64,000 nucleotides of DNA from Rikenellaceae bacterium (GCA_009783565.1 WRDF01000006.1:1-64000); one strand, 5' to 3'; counted from the stretch's first letter, positions 15,162-23,238 are shown. The notes: generated by a model not told the origin, from the letters alone. Numbers and translations are program-made.

Positions 15162-15497
15162 ATGTCAGTAAACTTTGGATACACCATAAGTCTGCCGCGG
15201 GCGGTAGACCTCGATCGCAATGATTTTTCGGTCGCGCTCAGAGTATTGCGTCGCTTGCCCGAGCTTGAATCGTGTATCGGGTGTGGCGGCTGCACGGCGA
15301 CATGTACGGCTGGTGCGTTCACGGAATTCAACTTTCGGCGGGTACAGACCCTCGTGCGGCGCGGCGAATACGGCGGCGCATACCGCGAGATGAACAAATG
15401 TATGCTGTGCGGCAAATGCCGCTTAGTCTGCCCGCGCGGAATCAACACCCGCGCCGTGGTGATGACTATAAAACGCGAACTCGGCACAGGGTATTGA
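15162..15497 (+). CDS. 4Fe-4S dicluster ferredoxin (HdrC-like)
   Basis: 111 residues with two clusters, Cys38/41/44/48 (CIGCGGCTATC) and Cys80/83/86/90 (CMLCGKCRLVCP), spaced about 30 residues apart, as in HdrC and succinate-dehydrogenase-type ferredoxins rather than compact 2[4Fe-4S] ferredoxins. It follows the HdrA-like gene after a 164-bp gap filled by repeat D1 and precedes the membrane HdrDE-like gene by 24 bp. It is the likely wire between the soluble HdrABC-like part and the membrane protein. Confidence 0.85.
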   Translation: MSVNFGYTISLPRAVDLDRNDFSVALRVLRRLPELESCIGCGGCTATCTAGAFTEFNFRRVQTLVRRGEYGGAYREMNKCMLCGKCRLVCPRGINTRAVVMTIKRELGTGY

Positions 15498-15521
15498 TAA
15501 AGGCATTATTGGCCGAAAGAA

Positions 15522-17342
15522 ATGGATGGTTTTCTGAGATATTACGATCATTTCGTGTTACCGTTCACGGTGGGCATGTTGGTGCTGTTCACGGTAATCA
15601 TTTATAAATATGTGCGGTGGTTCGTGAGGATGCCCAAAGAGGATCGGCGGTTAGTGGCACGTGGGATATTTACCAAAAAAACGGCTCAGGCGACAGGTGA
15701 AGTGGCGTGCGAGGCGTTGGGACACAGGAAGATATGGCGCGTTAATCCGACGCTGGGGTACATGCACATGAGCCTGGCGCTGGGGTGGTTTCTGCTTATT
15801 GTAGTGGGATGGATCGAGGCGACGGTACATTTCAGCGGTGAGCTGACCGCGCCGCATACGCACGTATTCTTCAAATTTTTCGGTCCGACGTCGCATCCGA
15901 CCATGACAGGGAAATTCATCAATTTTATGATGGACTTCCTGCTGCTGTTCGTGCTTTCGGGGGTGGCGCTGGCATGGTTTAAGAGGCTGAGGTCAAAAGC
16001 GTTGGGGATGCGCCGCACGACACGTCACACGTTGTGGGACAGAGTGGCGATGACGGCGCTGTGGATGATCTTTCCGGTGCGTCTGGTGGCCGAAAGCGCG
16101 GCGAGCGGCATCGACGGCAGTCAGTCGTTCCTCACGGGGGCGATCGGGCGGTGGATGGTCGATGAGTTCGGGATAGCGCAGGTTTTCAATATTTCGGCCG
16201 TAGCATGGTGGGTATATTCGCTGGTGCTGGGCGCGTTTTTCCTGGCGATGCCGTTTTCGCGATACATGCACATTTTCACCGAGATACCGCTGATTTTCAT
16301 GCGGCGTTACGGTGTGCGGAGCGGCGAACGGGCGAGCAGTTTCGACCATTTTCAGATCGAGGCGTGCTCGCAGTGCGGCGTGTGCATCGACCCATGCCAG
16401 TTGCAGGCCGATGCGGGTATAAATCACGTACAGTCGGCATATTACCTTCGCGACCGGCGTTATAACAGGCTGCGGCGCGAGGTGGCGGAGAACTGCCTGA
16501 TGTGCGGACGCTGCGAGGCGAAGTGTCCTGTCGGCATCGAGTCTAACACGCTGAGGCTCAACAGTCGCAGCCGGCTTAACGACCAGCCCGCCGAGGGGCG
16601 TTACGAATACCTGCGCGGCGTGGACGGGTCTTGCGGCGAGGGTCGAACGGGGTATTTTGCGGGCTGTATGACCATGCTCACTCCGGCGACGTTGAGCGCG
16701 ATGGAGAAGGTTTTTGCGGCGGCGGGCGAGGATGTGTGGTGGGCCGACCGCAACGGTGGAGCATGCTGCGGACGGCCTCTGCGGCTGCTGGGCGAGATCG
16801 CCGCAGCGCAAAGAATGACCGACCATAACGTCGAACTTATTCTGCGTCAGGGAGTTACAATACTCGTCGTGTCGTGTCCGATATGCCTGCGTGCATTTCG
16901 CGGTGAGCCGCGTCTGGCGGATATCGAGATACTTCATCATTCGCAATATATATTGCGGCTCGTCGAGCAGGGGCGTATCTTAATGAGCTCGGACACAATG
17001 AGTTACGTCTATCACGATCCGTGTGAACTTGGGCGCGGATGCGGTATCTACGACGAGCCGCGAGAGGTTCTGCGCCGTCTCGGAACACTCGCCGAGGTGT
17101 CTCAAAACCGTGAACATGCGTTCTGCTGCGGCGGCAGCCTCGCCAACGCTGAAATTGACTCCACGCAACAAGACGCTATTGCACGCACACTGATGGCGCA
17201 ATTCGCGGCGACCGATGCGCGGGTGATCGTCACGGCCTGTCCGCTATGTAAAAAAATGCTGGCGCGGCACTCTTCACGCGCACGCGTCGCCGATATTTCG
17301 GAGGTGGCGGCCGCACGCGCAGTCGCTGCGGCGACACCGTAA
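15522..17342 (+). CDS. Membrane-bound HdrDE-like fusion (cytochrome b-type / 2x4Fe-4S / two CCG domains)
   Basis: 606 residues. Residues 1-260 hold about five transmembrane helices of the nitrate-reductase gamma / HdrE type, with histidines in the membrane part (for example GYMHMSLALGW, and SRYMHIF) that may ligate haem b. Next come two 4Fe-4S motifs (CSQCGVCIDPC and CLMCGRCEAKCP). The C-terminal HdrD part carries two complete CCG motifs (AGCMTM, GGACCGR, SCPICLR; then HDPCELG, AFCCGGS, ACPLCKK). This architecture resembles membrane quinone- or methanophenazine-linked reductases. Here it would exchange electrons between menaquinone and the soluble HdrABC-like subunits. The direction of flow cannot be told from sequence. 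Confidence 0.87.
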   Translation: MDGFLRYYDHFVLPFTVGMLVLFTVIIYKYVRWFVRMPKEDRRLVARGIFTKKTAQATGEVACEALGHRKIWRVNPTLGYMHMSLALGWFLLIVVGWIEATVHFSGELTAPHTHVFFKFFGPTSHPTMTGKFINFMMDFLLLFVLSGVALAWFKRLRSKALGMRRTTRHTLWDRVAMTALWMIFPVRLVAESAASGIDGSQSFLTGAIGRWMVDEFGIAQVFNISAVAWWVYSLVLGAFFLAMPFSRYMHIFTEIPLIFMRRYGVRSGERASSFDHFQIEACSQCGVCIDPCQLQADAGINHVQSAYYLRDRRYNRLRREVAENCLMCGRCEAKCPVGIESNTLRLNSRSRLNDQPAEGRYEYLRGVDGSCGEGRTGYFAGCMTMLTPATLSAMEKVFAAAGEDVWWADRNGGACCGRPLRLLGEIAAAQRMTDHNVELILRQGVTILVVSCPICLRAFRGEPRLADIEILHHSQYILRLVEQGRILMSSDTMSYVYHDPCELGRGCGIYDEPREVLRRLGTLAEVSQNREHAFCCGGSLANAEIDSTQQDAIARTLMAQFAATDARVIVTACPLCKKMLARHSSRARVADISEVAAARAVAAATP

Positions 17343-17373
17343 CAGTCTGCCGGACACGCACGTGCGGAATGAA

Positions 17374-17395
17374 TTTAGGGTCTGTTCACCCAAAT
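17374..17395. repeat. Single degenerate arm of the 12064-12112 palindrome
   Basis: The sequence tttagggtctgttcacccaa aligns with the left arm at 12064-12085 with two substitutions. In both places it follows a ggaatga sequence and a family C-like tract (here gccggacacgcacgtgcgg, 17350-17368). The two copies bracket the Hdr-like cluster in the same orientation. Confidence 0.6.
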
Positions 17396-17437
17396 ACCAT
17401 CATTTATCCCGCATCGATAAAAATTTCCCCGCGAAAA

Positions 17438-17469
17438 GTTGCGCGATTCATAAAAGAATTGTACTTTTG
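17438..17469 (+). promoter_or_regulatory. Promoter P1 of the tRNA-tuf operon
   Basis: The -33 element gttg at 17438-17441 and the -7 box TACTTTTG at 17462-17469 are 20 bp apart, fitting the Bacteroidetes sigma-70 consensus. Confidence 0.6.
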
Positions 17470-17524
17470 CCCCGCGTTCATAAAAATATAAACGAGGAGG
17501 GGTGGTGATATTTTTGTCGCGACG

Positions 17525-17556
17525 CTTGCAGGAATAAAAAATTATTCGTAATTTTG
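17525..17556 (+). promoter_or_regulatory. Promoter P2 of the tRNA-tuf operon
   Basis: The -33 element cttg at 17525-17528 and the -7 box TAATTTTG at 17549-17556 have a 20-bp spacer. Transcription would begin about 10 nt upstream of tRNA-Thr. Confidence 0.65.
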
Positions 17557-17573
17557 CACCCCGATTCATGTTT

Positions 17574-17647
17574 GCCGATGTAGCTCAGTTGGCCAGAGCA
17601 GCTGATTTGTAATCAGCTGGTCGGGGGTTCGAATCCCTCCATCGGCT
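17574..17647 (+). tRNA. tRNA-Thr (anticodon TGT)
   Basis: It folds as a complete cloverleaf: acceptor gccgatg / catcggc, anticodon stem gctga / tcagc with loop tttgtaa giving anticodon TGT (codon ACA), and T-loop ttcgaat. The discriminator base is T and no CCA is encoded. It is the first gene of a Thr-Tyr-Gly-tuf-Trp cluster. Confidence 0.95.
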
Positions 17648-17721
17648 CAGGGGTCAAGCAAGGGGGGCTCATATTATAGGGTAGCCGTTTGCAAGCGGCC
17701 GTAAGTTCATTGTAAGGAATT

Positions 17722-17804
17722 GGGAGAATACCAGAGTGGCCAAATGGGGCAGACTGTAAATCTGCTGACGTACGTCTTCGGTGGTTCGAATCCATCTTCT
17801 CCCA
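17722..17804 (+). tRNA. tRNA-Tyr (anticodon GTA)
   Basis: The acceptor gggagaa / ttctccc, anticodon stem cagac-tgtaaat-ctg (anticodon GTA), long variable arm (ctgacgtacgtcttc) of a class II tRNA and T-loop ttcgaat are all present. The discriminator is A, as expected for bacterial tRNA-Tyr. Confidence 0.95.
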
Positions 17805-17943
17805 CAAAGATTTTCAATGATCGAATGCCCGAAGGGCATCGGTTTGCAGAATAACACCGCCCATCGAGCAAGCTCGAAATGGGCGGGGTCATTCTGCAAA
17901 CCGACAGACTTGCGAAGCAAGTTCGATTCGTTGAAAATCTTTG
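17805..17943. ncRNA. Structured element predicted to fold as a four-way junction
   Basis: Between tRNA-Tyr and tRNA-Gly, visible pairings are P1 17805-17817 with 17931-17943 (13 bp, exact), 17820-17825 with 17922-17927, P2 17826-17830 with 17834-17838 (loop GAA), P3 17839-17852 with 17891-17904 (14 bp, exact) plus 17857-17864 with 17879-17886, an end hairpin 17865-17869 with 17872-17876, and P4 17909-17913 with 17917-17921 (loop GAA). P2 and P4 have different sequences but the same length and loop. It may be a processed RNA in the tRNA transcript or a DNA repeat; no homologue can be tested here. Confidence 0.6.
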
Positions 17944-17963
17944 TAAGGGTCGCGCCGCGAGGC

Positions 17964-18100
17964 CGATGGATGGGCGAGCGTTTTTTTGCGAGCCAATCCT
18001 TGTGAAGCGATGGATGGGCGAGCGTTTTTTTGCGAGCCAATCCAATGGAATTGCGAAAGTCGATGGATGGTCGATGTGAGCGAAGCGAACGAGCCAATCC
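17964..18100. repeat. Tandem direct repeats between tRNA-Tyr and tRNA-Gly
   Basis: Two identical 36-bp copies (17964-17999 and 18008-18043, containing gatggatgggcgagcg and tgcgagccaatcc) repeat with a 44-bp period. A third, diverged copy at 18061-18100 keeps both ends (cgatggatgg and cgagccaatcc). Confidence 0.85.
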
Positions 18101-18124
18101 TTTTTGCCCGAAAAACGAAAAACT

Positions 18125-18197
18125 GCGGAAGTAGCTCAGTCGATAGAGCATCAGCCTTCCAAGCTGAGGGTCGCGAGTTTGAACCTCGTCTTCCGCT
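18125..18197 (+). tRNA. tRNA-Gly (anticodon TCC)
   Basis: The acceptor gcggaag / cttccgc, anticodon stem tcagc / gctga with loop cttccaa (anticodon TCC, codon GGA), and T-loop tttgaac are complete. The discriminator is T and no CCA is encoded. It lies about 100 bp before tuf. Confidence 0.95.
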
Positions 18198-18298
18198 CTG
18201 GGAACATAATGGTCGCCAGCCGATGGAGAACATCCGTCTGCCGGTGGGCGGTGTCATTAAAAATAGAGGTAAAACACAACAAAAAAATAATTTCAGCT

Positions 18299-19483
18299 AT
18301 GGCAAAAGAAAAATTTGACAGGTCCAAACCGCACGTAAACGTCGGTACTATCGGGCACGTAGACCACGGTAAGACTACTCTCACCGCAGCGATCACCAAC
18401 GTACTTGCGAACAAGGGTTTCTCTGAAAAACGTTCGTTCGACTCGATTGACAACGCTCCGGAAGAGAAAGAGCGCGGTATCACAATTAACACTTCGCACG
18501 TCGAGTACCAGACCGCAGGCCGCCACTACGCTCACGTAGACTGTCCCGGTCACGCCGACTACGTTAAAAACATGGTTACGGGTGCTGCCCAGATGGACGG
18601 TGCGATCCTTGTGGTTGCCGCTACGGACGGCCCGATGCCCCAGACTAACGAGCACGTTCTGCTGGCGCGTCAGGTGAACGTTCCGAAGATCGTGGTGTTC
18701 CTGAACAAATGCGACATGGTGGACGACACCGAAATGCTCGACCTCGTCGAGATGGAAGTGCGCGACCTGCTCAGCAAATATAACTTCGACGGTGACAACG
18801 CTCCGGTTATCCGCGGCTCGGCGCTCGGCGGTCTGAACGGCGAACCGCAGTGGGAAGAGAAGATCATGGAGCTGATGGATGCAGTGGATACTTTTATTCC
18901 GATTCCCCCGCGCGAGAACGAAAAACCGTTCCTCATGCCGGTCGAAGACGTATTCTCGATCACGGGTCGCGGTACGGTTCTAACGGGCCGTATCGAAACC
19001 GGTATCGTCCACGTGGGCGACCCCGTAGAGATCGTAGGTCTCGGCTCGACGCAAACCTCGGTATGTACGGGCGTTGAAATGTTCCGCAAATTGCTCGATC
19101 AGGGCGAGGCGGGAGACAACGTAGGTCTGCTGATGCGCGGTATCGACAAGAAAGAGGTTAAGCGTGGTATGGTCGTTGCCAAACCCGGCTCGATCAAACC
19201 TCACACCAAGTTCGAGGCCGAGGTGTATATCCTCAGAAAAGACGAGGGTGGCCGCCACACGCCGTTCCACAACAAGTATCGTCCGCAGTTCTATCTGCGC
19301 ACGCTCGATATTACGGGTGAGGTAGACCTTCCGGCAGGTGTGGACATGGTGATGCCCGGCGACAACGTGACGATTACCGTTACGCTGATCTACGAAGTGG
19401 CTATCAACGTGGGCTTGCGTTTCGCTATCCGCGAAGGCGGTCGCACGGTAGGTGCAGGCCAGATCACGAAAATTCTTGAATAA
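18299..19483 (+). CDS. tuf: Elongation factor Tu
   Basis: From ATG at 18299 ([27 protein letters not shown]), 394 residues, the standard EF-Tu length. All GTPase motifs are present: GHVDHGKT, the switch region with [14 protein letters not shown] and NKCD. Domains II and III follow, with an intact C-terminus ([10 protein letters not shown]). EF-Tu delivers aminoacyl-tRNA to the ribosome. An upstream open frame to 18104 runs through tRNA-Gly and is not coding. The tRNA-tuf-tRNA-Trp-secE arrangement matches the conserved bacterial tufB-type locus. A perfect hairpin follows the stop. Confidence 0.98.
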   Translation: MAKEKFDRSKPHVNVGTIGHVDHGKTTLTAAITNVLANKGFSEKRSFDSIDNAPEEKERGITINTSHVEYQTAGRHYAHVDCPGHADYVKNMVTGAAQMDGAILVVAATDGPMPQTNEHVLLARQVNVPKIVVFLNKCDMVDDTEMLDLVEMEVRDLLSKYNFDGDNAPVIRGSALGGLNGEPQWEEKIMELMDAVDTFIPIPPRENEKPFLMPVEDVFSITGRGTVLTGRIETGIVHVGDPVEIVGLGSTQTSVCTGVEMFRKLLDQGEAGDNVGLLMRGIDKKEVKRGMVVAKPGSIKPHTKFEAEVYILRKDEGGRHTPFHNKYRPQFYLRTLDITGEVDLPAGVDMVMPGDNVTITVTLIYEVAINVGLRFAIREGGRTVGAGQITKILE

Positions 19484-19492
19484 GAAGTTTTG

Positions 19493-19523
19493 AATTGTTG
19501 GCGGGCGCGGCCCGCCAACAATT
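19493..19523. terminator. Hairpin between tuf and tRNA-Trp
   Basis: A perfect 14-bp stem (19493-19506 with 19510-19523, gttggcgggc / gcccgccaac core) and a 3-nt loop. No T-run follows, so it may act as an RNA-processing or partial termination site rather than a full terminator. Confidence 0.55.
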
Positions 19524-19526
19524 ACA

Positions 19527-19599
19527 CACGAGTGTAGTTCAAGGGTAGAATAGCGGTCTCCAAAACCGTTGATGGGAGTTCGAATCTCTCCACTCGTGC
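19527..19599 (+). tRNA. tRNA-Trp (anticodon CCA)
   Basis: The acceptor cacgagt / actcgtg, anticodon loop ctccaaa within gcggt / accgt (anticodon CCA) and T-loop ttcgaat form a full cloverleaf. It lies directly before secE, as in many bacteria. Confidence 0.93.
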
Positions 19600-19619
19600 A
19601 TTCTAATTTAACAAAGAAA

Positions 19620-19811
19620 ATGGGTTTAGTTAGTTACGTAAAGAATTCTTACAACGAACTCGTTCACAAGGTGACTTGGCCGACGTTCCCCGAACTGAGA
19701 AGTTCGGCGCTCGTTGTTATGATAGCCGCGCTTATCATCTCGGCTGTGGTCCTGGTCATGGACATTACCTTCCAGAACTTCATGCAGTTTGTATACGGAC
19801 GGCTCTATTAA
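19620..19811 (+). CDS. secE: Protein translocase subunit SecE
   Basis: 63 residues from ATG at 19620, typical of the single-helix SecE. The amphipathic N-terminus NSYNELVHKVTWPTFPEL carries the conserved VTWP motif, followed by one transmembrane helix (about residues 31-55). It stabilises SecY in the preprotein channel. The frame opens earlier, at 19569, inside tRNA-Trp, so the 19620 start, 21 bp after the tRNA, is used. It is followed by nusG. Confidence 0.93.
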   Translation: MGLVSYVKNSYNELVHKVTWPTFPELRSSALVVMIAALIISAVVLVMDITFQNFMQFVYGRLY

Positions 19812-19881
19812 GAGCCTGTCTGTGTGGAAGTTATCCGACACTGCGTCGCCTGTGTAAACTGGTCGCAGCGTCGGAAAAATT

Positions 19882-20469
19882 ATGGACGAAATCAGCCTTA
19901 CGAAAATGAACGAAACAGGGCAAAAACAGTGGTACGTGGTACGCGCCATCGGCGGTAAGGAAAAGAAGGTCAAGGAGTATATCGAATTGGAGATAAAACA
20001 CCGCGGGCTTCATGATCTTATATCGCAGGTGCTGATTCCGACCGAAAAAGTGTATACGATACGCAACGGGAAGAAAGTCAGCAAAGAGAAGGTGTCGTAT
20101 CCGGGCTACGTGCTGGTAGAGGCGGAATTCGTCGGAGAGATCCCGTATATTTTAAGGAATGTTCCTAACGTTCTGGGCTTCCTCGGAGACACGAAAGAGG
20201 CAGGAAAGCAACTGCTCGCCACACCCATCAGGGCGGCGGAAGTTGCACGGATACTCGGCCGTGTCGATGAATTGAGCGTTAGCGAAGAGGAGAACGAAGT
20301 TCCGTTCTTTGTCGGTGAAACGGTAAAGGTGACCGATGGTCCGTTTTCGAGTTTTTCGGGGACTATCGAGGCCGTCGACAACGAACGCAAGAAACTCACG
20401 GTCTCCGTCAAAATATTCGGGCGCAAGACTCCTATGGAGTTGAGCTTCATGCAGGTGGAAAAAGAGTAA
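19882..20469 (+). CDS. nusG: Transcription termination/antitermination factor NusG
   Basis: 195 residues from 19882, or 187 from ATG at 19906 (MNETGQKQWYVV), which better matches the short N-terminus of relatives. The NGN domain starts at WYVVRAIGGKEKKVKEYIE and includes YPGYVLVEAE and NVPNVLGFLGD. The C-terminal KOW domain has GETVKVTDGPFSSFSGTIE. NusG binds RNA polymerase and links it to the ribosome or Rho. It lies 70 bp after secE and heads the ribosomal-protein and rpoBC transcript. Confidence 0.95.
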   Translation: MDEISLTKMNETGQKQWYVVRAIGGKEKKVKEYIELEIKHRGLHDLISQVLIPTEKVYTIRNGKKVSKEKVSYPGYVLVEAEFVGEIPYILRNVPNVLGFLGDTKEAGKQLLATPIRAAEVARILGRVDELSVSEEENEVPFFVGETVKVTDGPFSSFSGTIEAVDNERKKLTVSVKIFGRKTPMELSFMQVEKE

Positions 20470-20623
20470 GAGGCCTAAGAAGGAGAGAGAGTCAGAGAGG
20501 GGGCTTATTGTTTTTAGAAGGTCTGCATGTTCTTGTGTCGCAGGGTGCTCGCGCAAAAGGTTACAAGGCGTTACGCACAAGACCGGCACAAGAGAAAAAC
20601 AAACCAAAAATTAAAGGAAAGTT

Positions 20624-21061
20624 ATGGCAAAAGAGATCGCAGGGTTTGTAAAACTCCAGATCAAAGGTGGCGCTGCCAATCCTTCGCCTCCCGTAGGGCC
20701 CGCACTGGGTTCTAAGGGGTTGAATATCATGGATTTCTGCAAGCAGTTCAATGCGCGGACCCAGGATAAGGCAGGCAAGGTGTTGCCCGTAATCATCACA
20801 TACTACGCCGACAAGTCGTTCGATTTCGTTATCAAGCAACCGCCGGTAGCCATACAGCTGAAAGAAGCCGCAGCAGTAGCATCGGGATCTGCCGAACCTA
20901 ACCGCAAGAAAGTGGGCAAGGTGACGTGGGAGCAAGTCAGGGCGATTGCTCAGGACAAAATGACCGACATGAACTGCTTCACGATGGAGGCTGCAATGAG
21001 CATGGTCGCCGGAACGGCGCGCAGTATGGGAATCAGTGTCACGGGTGAAAAGCCTGAGTAA
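20624..21061 (+). CDS. rplK: 50S ribosomal protein L11
   Basis: 145 residues beginning [16 protein letters not shown], with the signature [27 protein letters not shown] and a C-terminal rRNA-binding domain ending in [13 protein letters not shown]11 forms the base of the stalk at the GTPase-associated centre, where EF-Tu and both EF-G paralogues in this window act. A 154-bp gap with no gene separates it from nusG, and 14 bp separate it from rplA. Confidence 0.97.
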   Translation: MAKEIAGFVKLQIKGGAANPSPPVGPALGSKGLNIMDFCKQFNARTQDKAGKVLPVIITYYADKSFDFVIKQPPVAIQLKEAAAVASGSAEPNRKKVGKVTWEQVRAIAQDKMTDMNCFTMEAAMSMVAGTARSMGISVTGEKPE

Positions 21062-21075
21062 AAGGAGAGAAGAAG

Positions 21076-21777
21076 ATGAGCAAGCTGACTAAAAATCAAA
21101 AAATAGCCCTCGGCAAGATCGAGCCTGACAAGGCTTACAGGCTGAGTGAGGCGGCAGCACTTCTGAGAGAGATCACCTACACGAAATTCGACGCTTCGGT
21201 GGACATCGACGTGCGACTTGGCGTAGACCCCCGCAAGGCGAACCAAATGGTGCGCGGCGTGGTGACACTGCCTCACGGCACGGGTAAACAGACGCGGGTA
21301 CTCGTGTTGGCTACGCCCGACAAGGAAAAAGAAGCTCTCGAAGCGGGTGCTGACATGTTCGGCCTCGACGATTACATTGAGAAGATCAAGGGTGGCTGGA
21401 CGGACGTGGATGTTATCATCACCACGCCGGCCGTAATGGGCAAAGTGGGTGCGCTGGGACGTATCCTCGGGCCGCGCGGCCTTATGCCCAATCCCAAGAC
21501 CGGAACGGTGACGATGGAAGTGGGCAAGGCGGTTCAGGAAGTCAAGGCCGGTAAGATCGACTTCAAGGTCGATAAGTACGGTATAGTACACGCCGGAATC
21601 GGTAAAGTGTCGTTCACGCCCGAACAGATCGTGGACAACGCCAAGGAGTTCATGACGACGATACAGAAGCTGAAACCGTCGGCCGCGAAAGGGACATACG
21701 TACTGAGTGTCTACCTCTCGTCCACGATGAGTCCGGGATTGCAGATCGACCCCAAATCGGTGGACACTAAAAATTAA
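21076..21777 (+). CDS. rplA: 50S ribosomal protein L1
   Basis: 233 residues with the L1 signatures: [33 protein letters not shown], and [17 protein letters not shown]1 lines the E-site stalk, and in many bacteria represses its own L11-L1 message by binding the leader. A leader in the 154-bp nusG-rplK gap could serve this, but no mimic was identified by eye. It is followed by rplJ after 5 bp. Confidence 0.97.
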   Translation: MSKLTKNQKIALGKIEPDKAYRLSEAAALLREITYTKFDASVDIDVRLGVDPRKANQMVRGVVTLPHGTGKQTRVLVLATPDKEKEALEAGADMFGLDDYIEKIKGGWTDVDVIITTPAVMGKVGALGRILGPRGLMPNPKTGTVTMEVGKAVQEVKAGKIDFKVDKYGIVHAGIGKVSFTPEQIVDNAKEFMTTIQKLKPSAAKGTYVLSVYLSSTMSPGLQIDPKSVDTKN

Positions 21778-21782
21778 GAGCT

Positions 21783-22310
21783 ATGACAAGGGAAGAAAAA
21801 GCACAGGTAATAGCAAGCATAGCCGAACAACTCCGCGAATATCCGCACTTCTACATCACCGACATTTCGGGTCTCAACGCTGATAAAACTGCGCAACTGC
21901 GCCGTCAGTGTTACGAGAAAGATGTGCAGTTGGTAGTGGTCAAGAACACACTTTTCACGAAAGCTCTCGAAGAGGTAGGCGGCGACCATGTTGCCGAACT
22001 GGTGAAAGTTCTGGAAGGTTCGACATCGATCATGTTCACGCACGTGAACAAAGTGCCGGCGGTGCTGATCGAAGAGTTCCGCAAGAAGAACGACCGTCCG
22101 ATCCTAAAAGCGGCATTCGTGGAAGAGAGCGTATACGTGGGCGATGCGATGCTCGATACGCTTAAAGCTATCAAAACGAAAGACGAACTTGTGGGCGACA
22201 TCGTTATGTTGCTGCAATCGCCGGCGAAGAACGTGGTTTCGGCGCTGCAAGGCGCTGCCGGACACAAGATCGGCGGCATCGTAAAAGCATTGGAAGAAAG
22301 AACAGCATAA
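21783..22310 (+). CDS. rplJ: 50S ribosomal protein L10
   Basis: 175 residues, starting MTREEKAQVIASIAEQL, with the L10 core FYITDISGLNADKTAQLRRQC and the helix (DELVGDIVMLLQSPAKNVVSALQGA) that binds L7/L12 dimers. It anchors the stalk to rRNA with L11. The stop is followed by a 196-bp gap before rplL, larger than the usual spacing of this pair. No hairpin stands out in it. Confidence 0.97.
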   Translation: MTREEKAQVIASIAEQLREYPHFYITDISGLNADKTAQLRRQCYEKDVQLVVVKNTLFTKALEEVGGDHVAELVKVLEGSTSIMFTHVNKVPAVLIEEFRKKNDRPILKAAFVEESVYVGDAMLDTLKAIKTKDELVGDIVMLLQSPAKNVVSALQGAAGHKIGGIVKALEERTA

Positions 22311-22506
22311 AAATTGCGTAGACCGCGGGGGATTAAACAGAAGGGGTGTGTGACATAGGGGAGGGCTGAAAAATGACCGAAGACTCGTACAAAGGGGGAT
22401 GGTTGTTATTGAAAGTTCGTAAAAACCCGAAAAGGCGCGCCTTCGAAACTGCTTGCCCCGCGTAATGCAGACATGCACATAAAAACAAACACAAAAATTC
22501 ATAACA

Positions 22507-22881
22507 ATGGCAGATTTGAAAAAACTGGCTGAAGAGCTGGTAAACTTGACAGTTAAAGAAGTTAGCGAACTTGCAGCGATCCTGAAAGAGGAATATGGCA
22601 TCGAGCCGGCAGCGGCAGCAGTTGCAATTGCAGCTCCGGCGGCAGGCGGTGATGCAGCTCCGGCTGAAAAATCGACGTTCGACGTTATCCTCACCACCGC
22701 AGGACAGGCTAAATTGCAGGTCGTGAAGGTCGTTAAAGAGATCACGAACCTCGGTCTGAAAGAAGCGAAAGACCTTGTAGACGCAGCTCCGAAGGCTGTT
22801 AAGGAAGGTGTAAGCAAGGAAGAAGCCGAGTCGATCAAGGCTCAGCTCGAAGATGCAGGCGCAGAAGTCGAGCTGAAATAA
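22507..22881 (+). CDS. rplL: 50S ribosomal protein L7/L12
   Basis: 124 residues with the N-terminal dimerisation helices ([34 protein letters not shown]), an Ala/Pro-rich hinge (about residues 37-52) and the C-terminal factor-binding domain ([27 protein letters not shown], then [20 protein letters not shown]). It recruits EF-Tu, EF-G and other GTPases. A 615-bp region rich in palindromes separates it from rpoB. Confidence 0.98.
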   Translation: MADLKKLAEELVNLTVKEVSELAAILKEEYGIEPAAAAVAIAAPAAGGDAAPAEKSTFDVILTTAGQAKLQVVKVVKEITNLGLKEAKDLVDAAPKAVKEGVSKEEAESIKAQLEDAGAEVELK

Positions 22882-23053
22882 TCATATCAGGAGATGGGCG
22901 CGCAGGGGGCTTGCAACCGGCATTTGCGCGGGGGAGGCTCGTGCAAGCCGGTGTTTGGCAGTCGGCGCGCTTCTACTCTTCACGAAATGGGTATGGAATC
23001 CGGCAGAGACGGGGTCTATGCCTTTTTCGCGTCAAATATAGCGAAAGCCGAGA

Positions 23054-23087
23054 GCAATAGGAGGAAAACTTGTTTTCCTCCTATTGC
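23054..23087. repeat. Perfect 16-bp inverted repeat upstream of rpoB
   Basis: The arm gcaataggaggaaaac at 23054-23069 pairs exactly with 23072-23087 across a 2-nt loop. The right arm starts with a T-rich stretch, but no T-run follows the hairpin. Confidence 0.85.
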
Positions 23088-23200
23088 CGAGGCGCATCCT
23101 ATATTCTACAAATAAGGGAACACAAAATCGCGGGGAAACTGTCGCTACGGAAAGAAGGCGGCAACGGGACGCAAACACAATTCTTTCGGGATGTCGGGTT

Positions 23201-23238
23201 TTCACGAAAATTTGCAAAAGTTTGCAAATTTTCGTGAA
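23201..23238. repeat. Perfect 18-bp inverted repeat upstream of rpoB
   Basis: The arm ttcacgaaaatttgcaaa at 23201-23218 pairs exactly with 23221-23238 across a 2-nt centre. It could be a cruciform, a protein-binding site or an attenuator hairpin. Confidence 0.85.

Noticed and set aside
17964-18100. Possible CRISPR array from the 36-bp repeats
   Set aside because: Only two exact copies with an 8-bp gap, a third diverged copy, and no unique spacers or cas genes.
17669-18257. Several overlapping small open frames across the tRNA spacer
   Set aside because: They read through tRNA-Tyr, the four-way-junction element and tandem repeats; the predicted products are repeats of the same peptide (SPIH, FFCEP) from repetitive DNA.
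18104-18298. Extension of tuf upstream through tRNA-Gly
   Set aside because: tRNA-Gly occupies the region and EF-Tu starts at MAKEKF.
20470-20623. L1-binding mimic or riboswitch in the nusG-rplK gap
   Set aside because: No convincing structure could be drawn by eye; left unannotated.
22311-22506. Small gene or attenuator in the 196-bp rplJ-rplL gap
   Set aside because: No open frame with plausible coding features and no strong hairpin were found.
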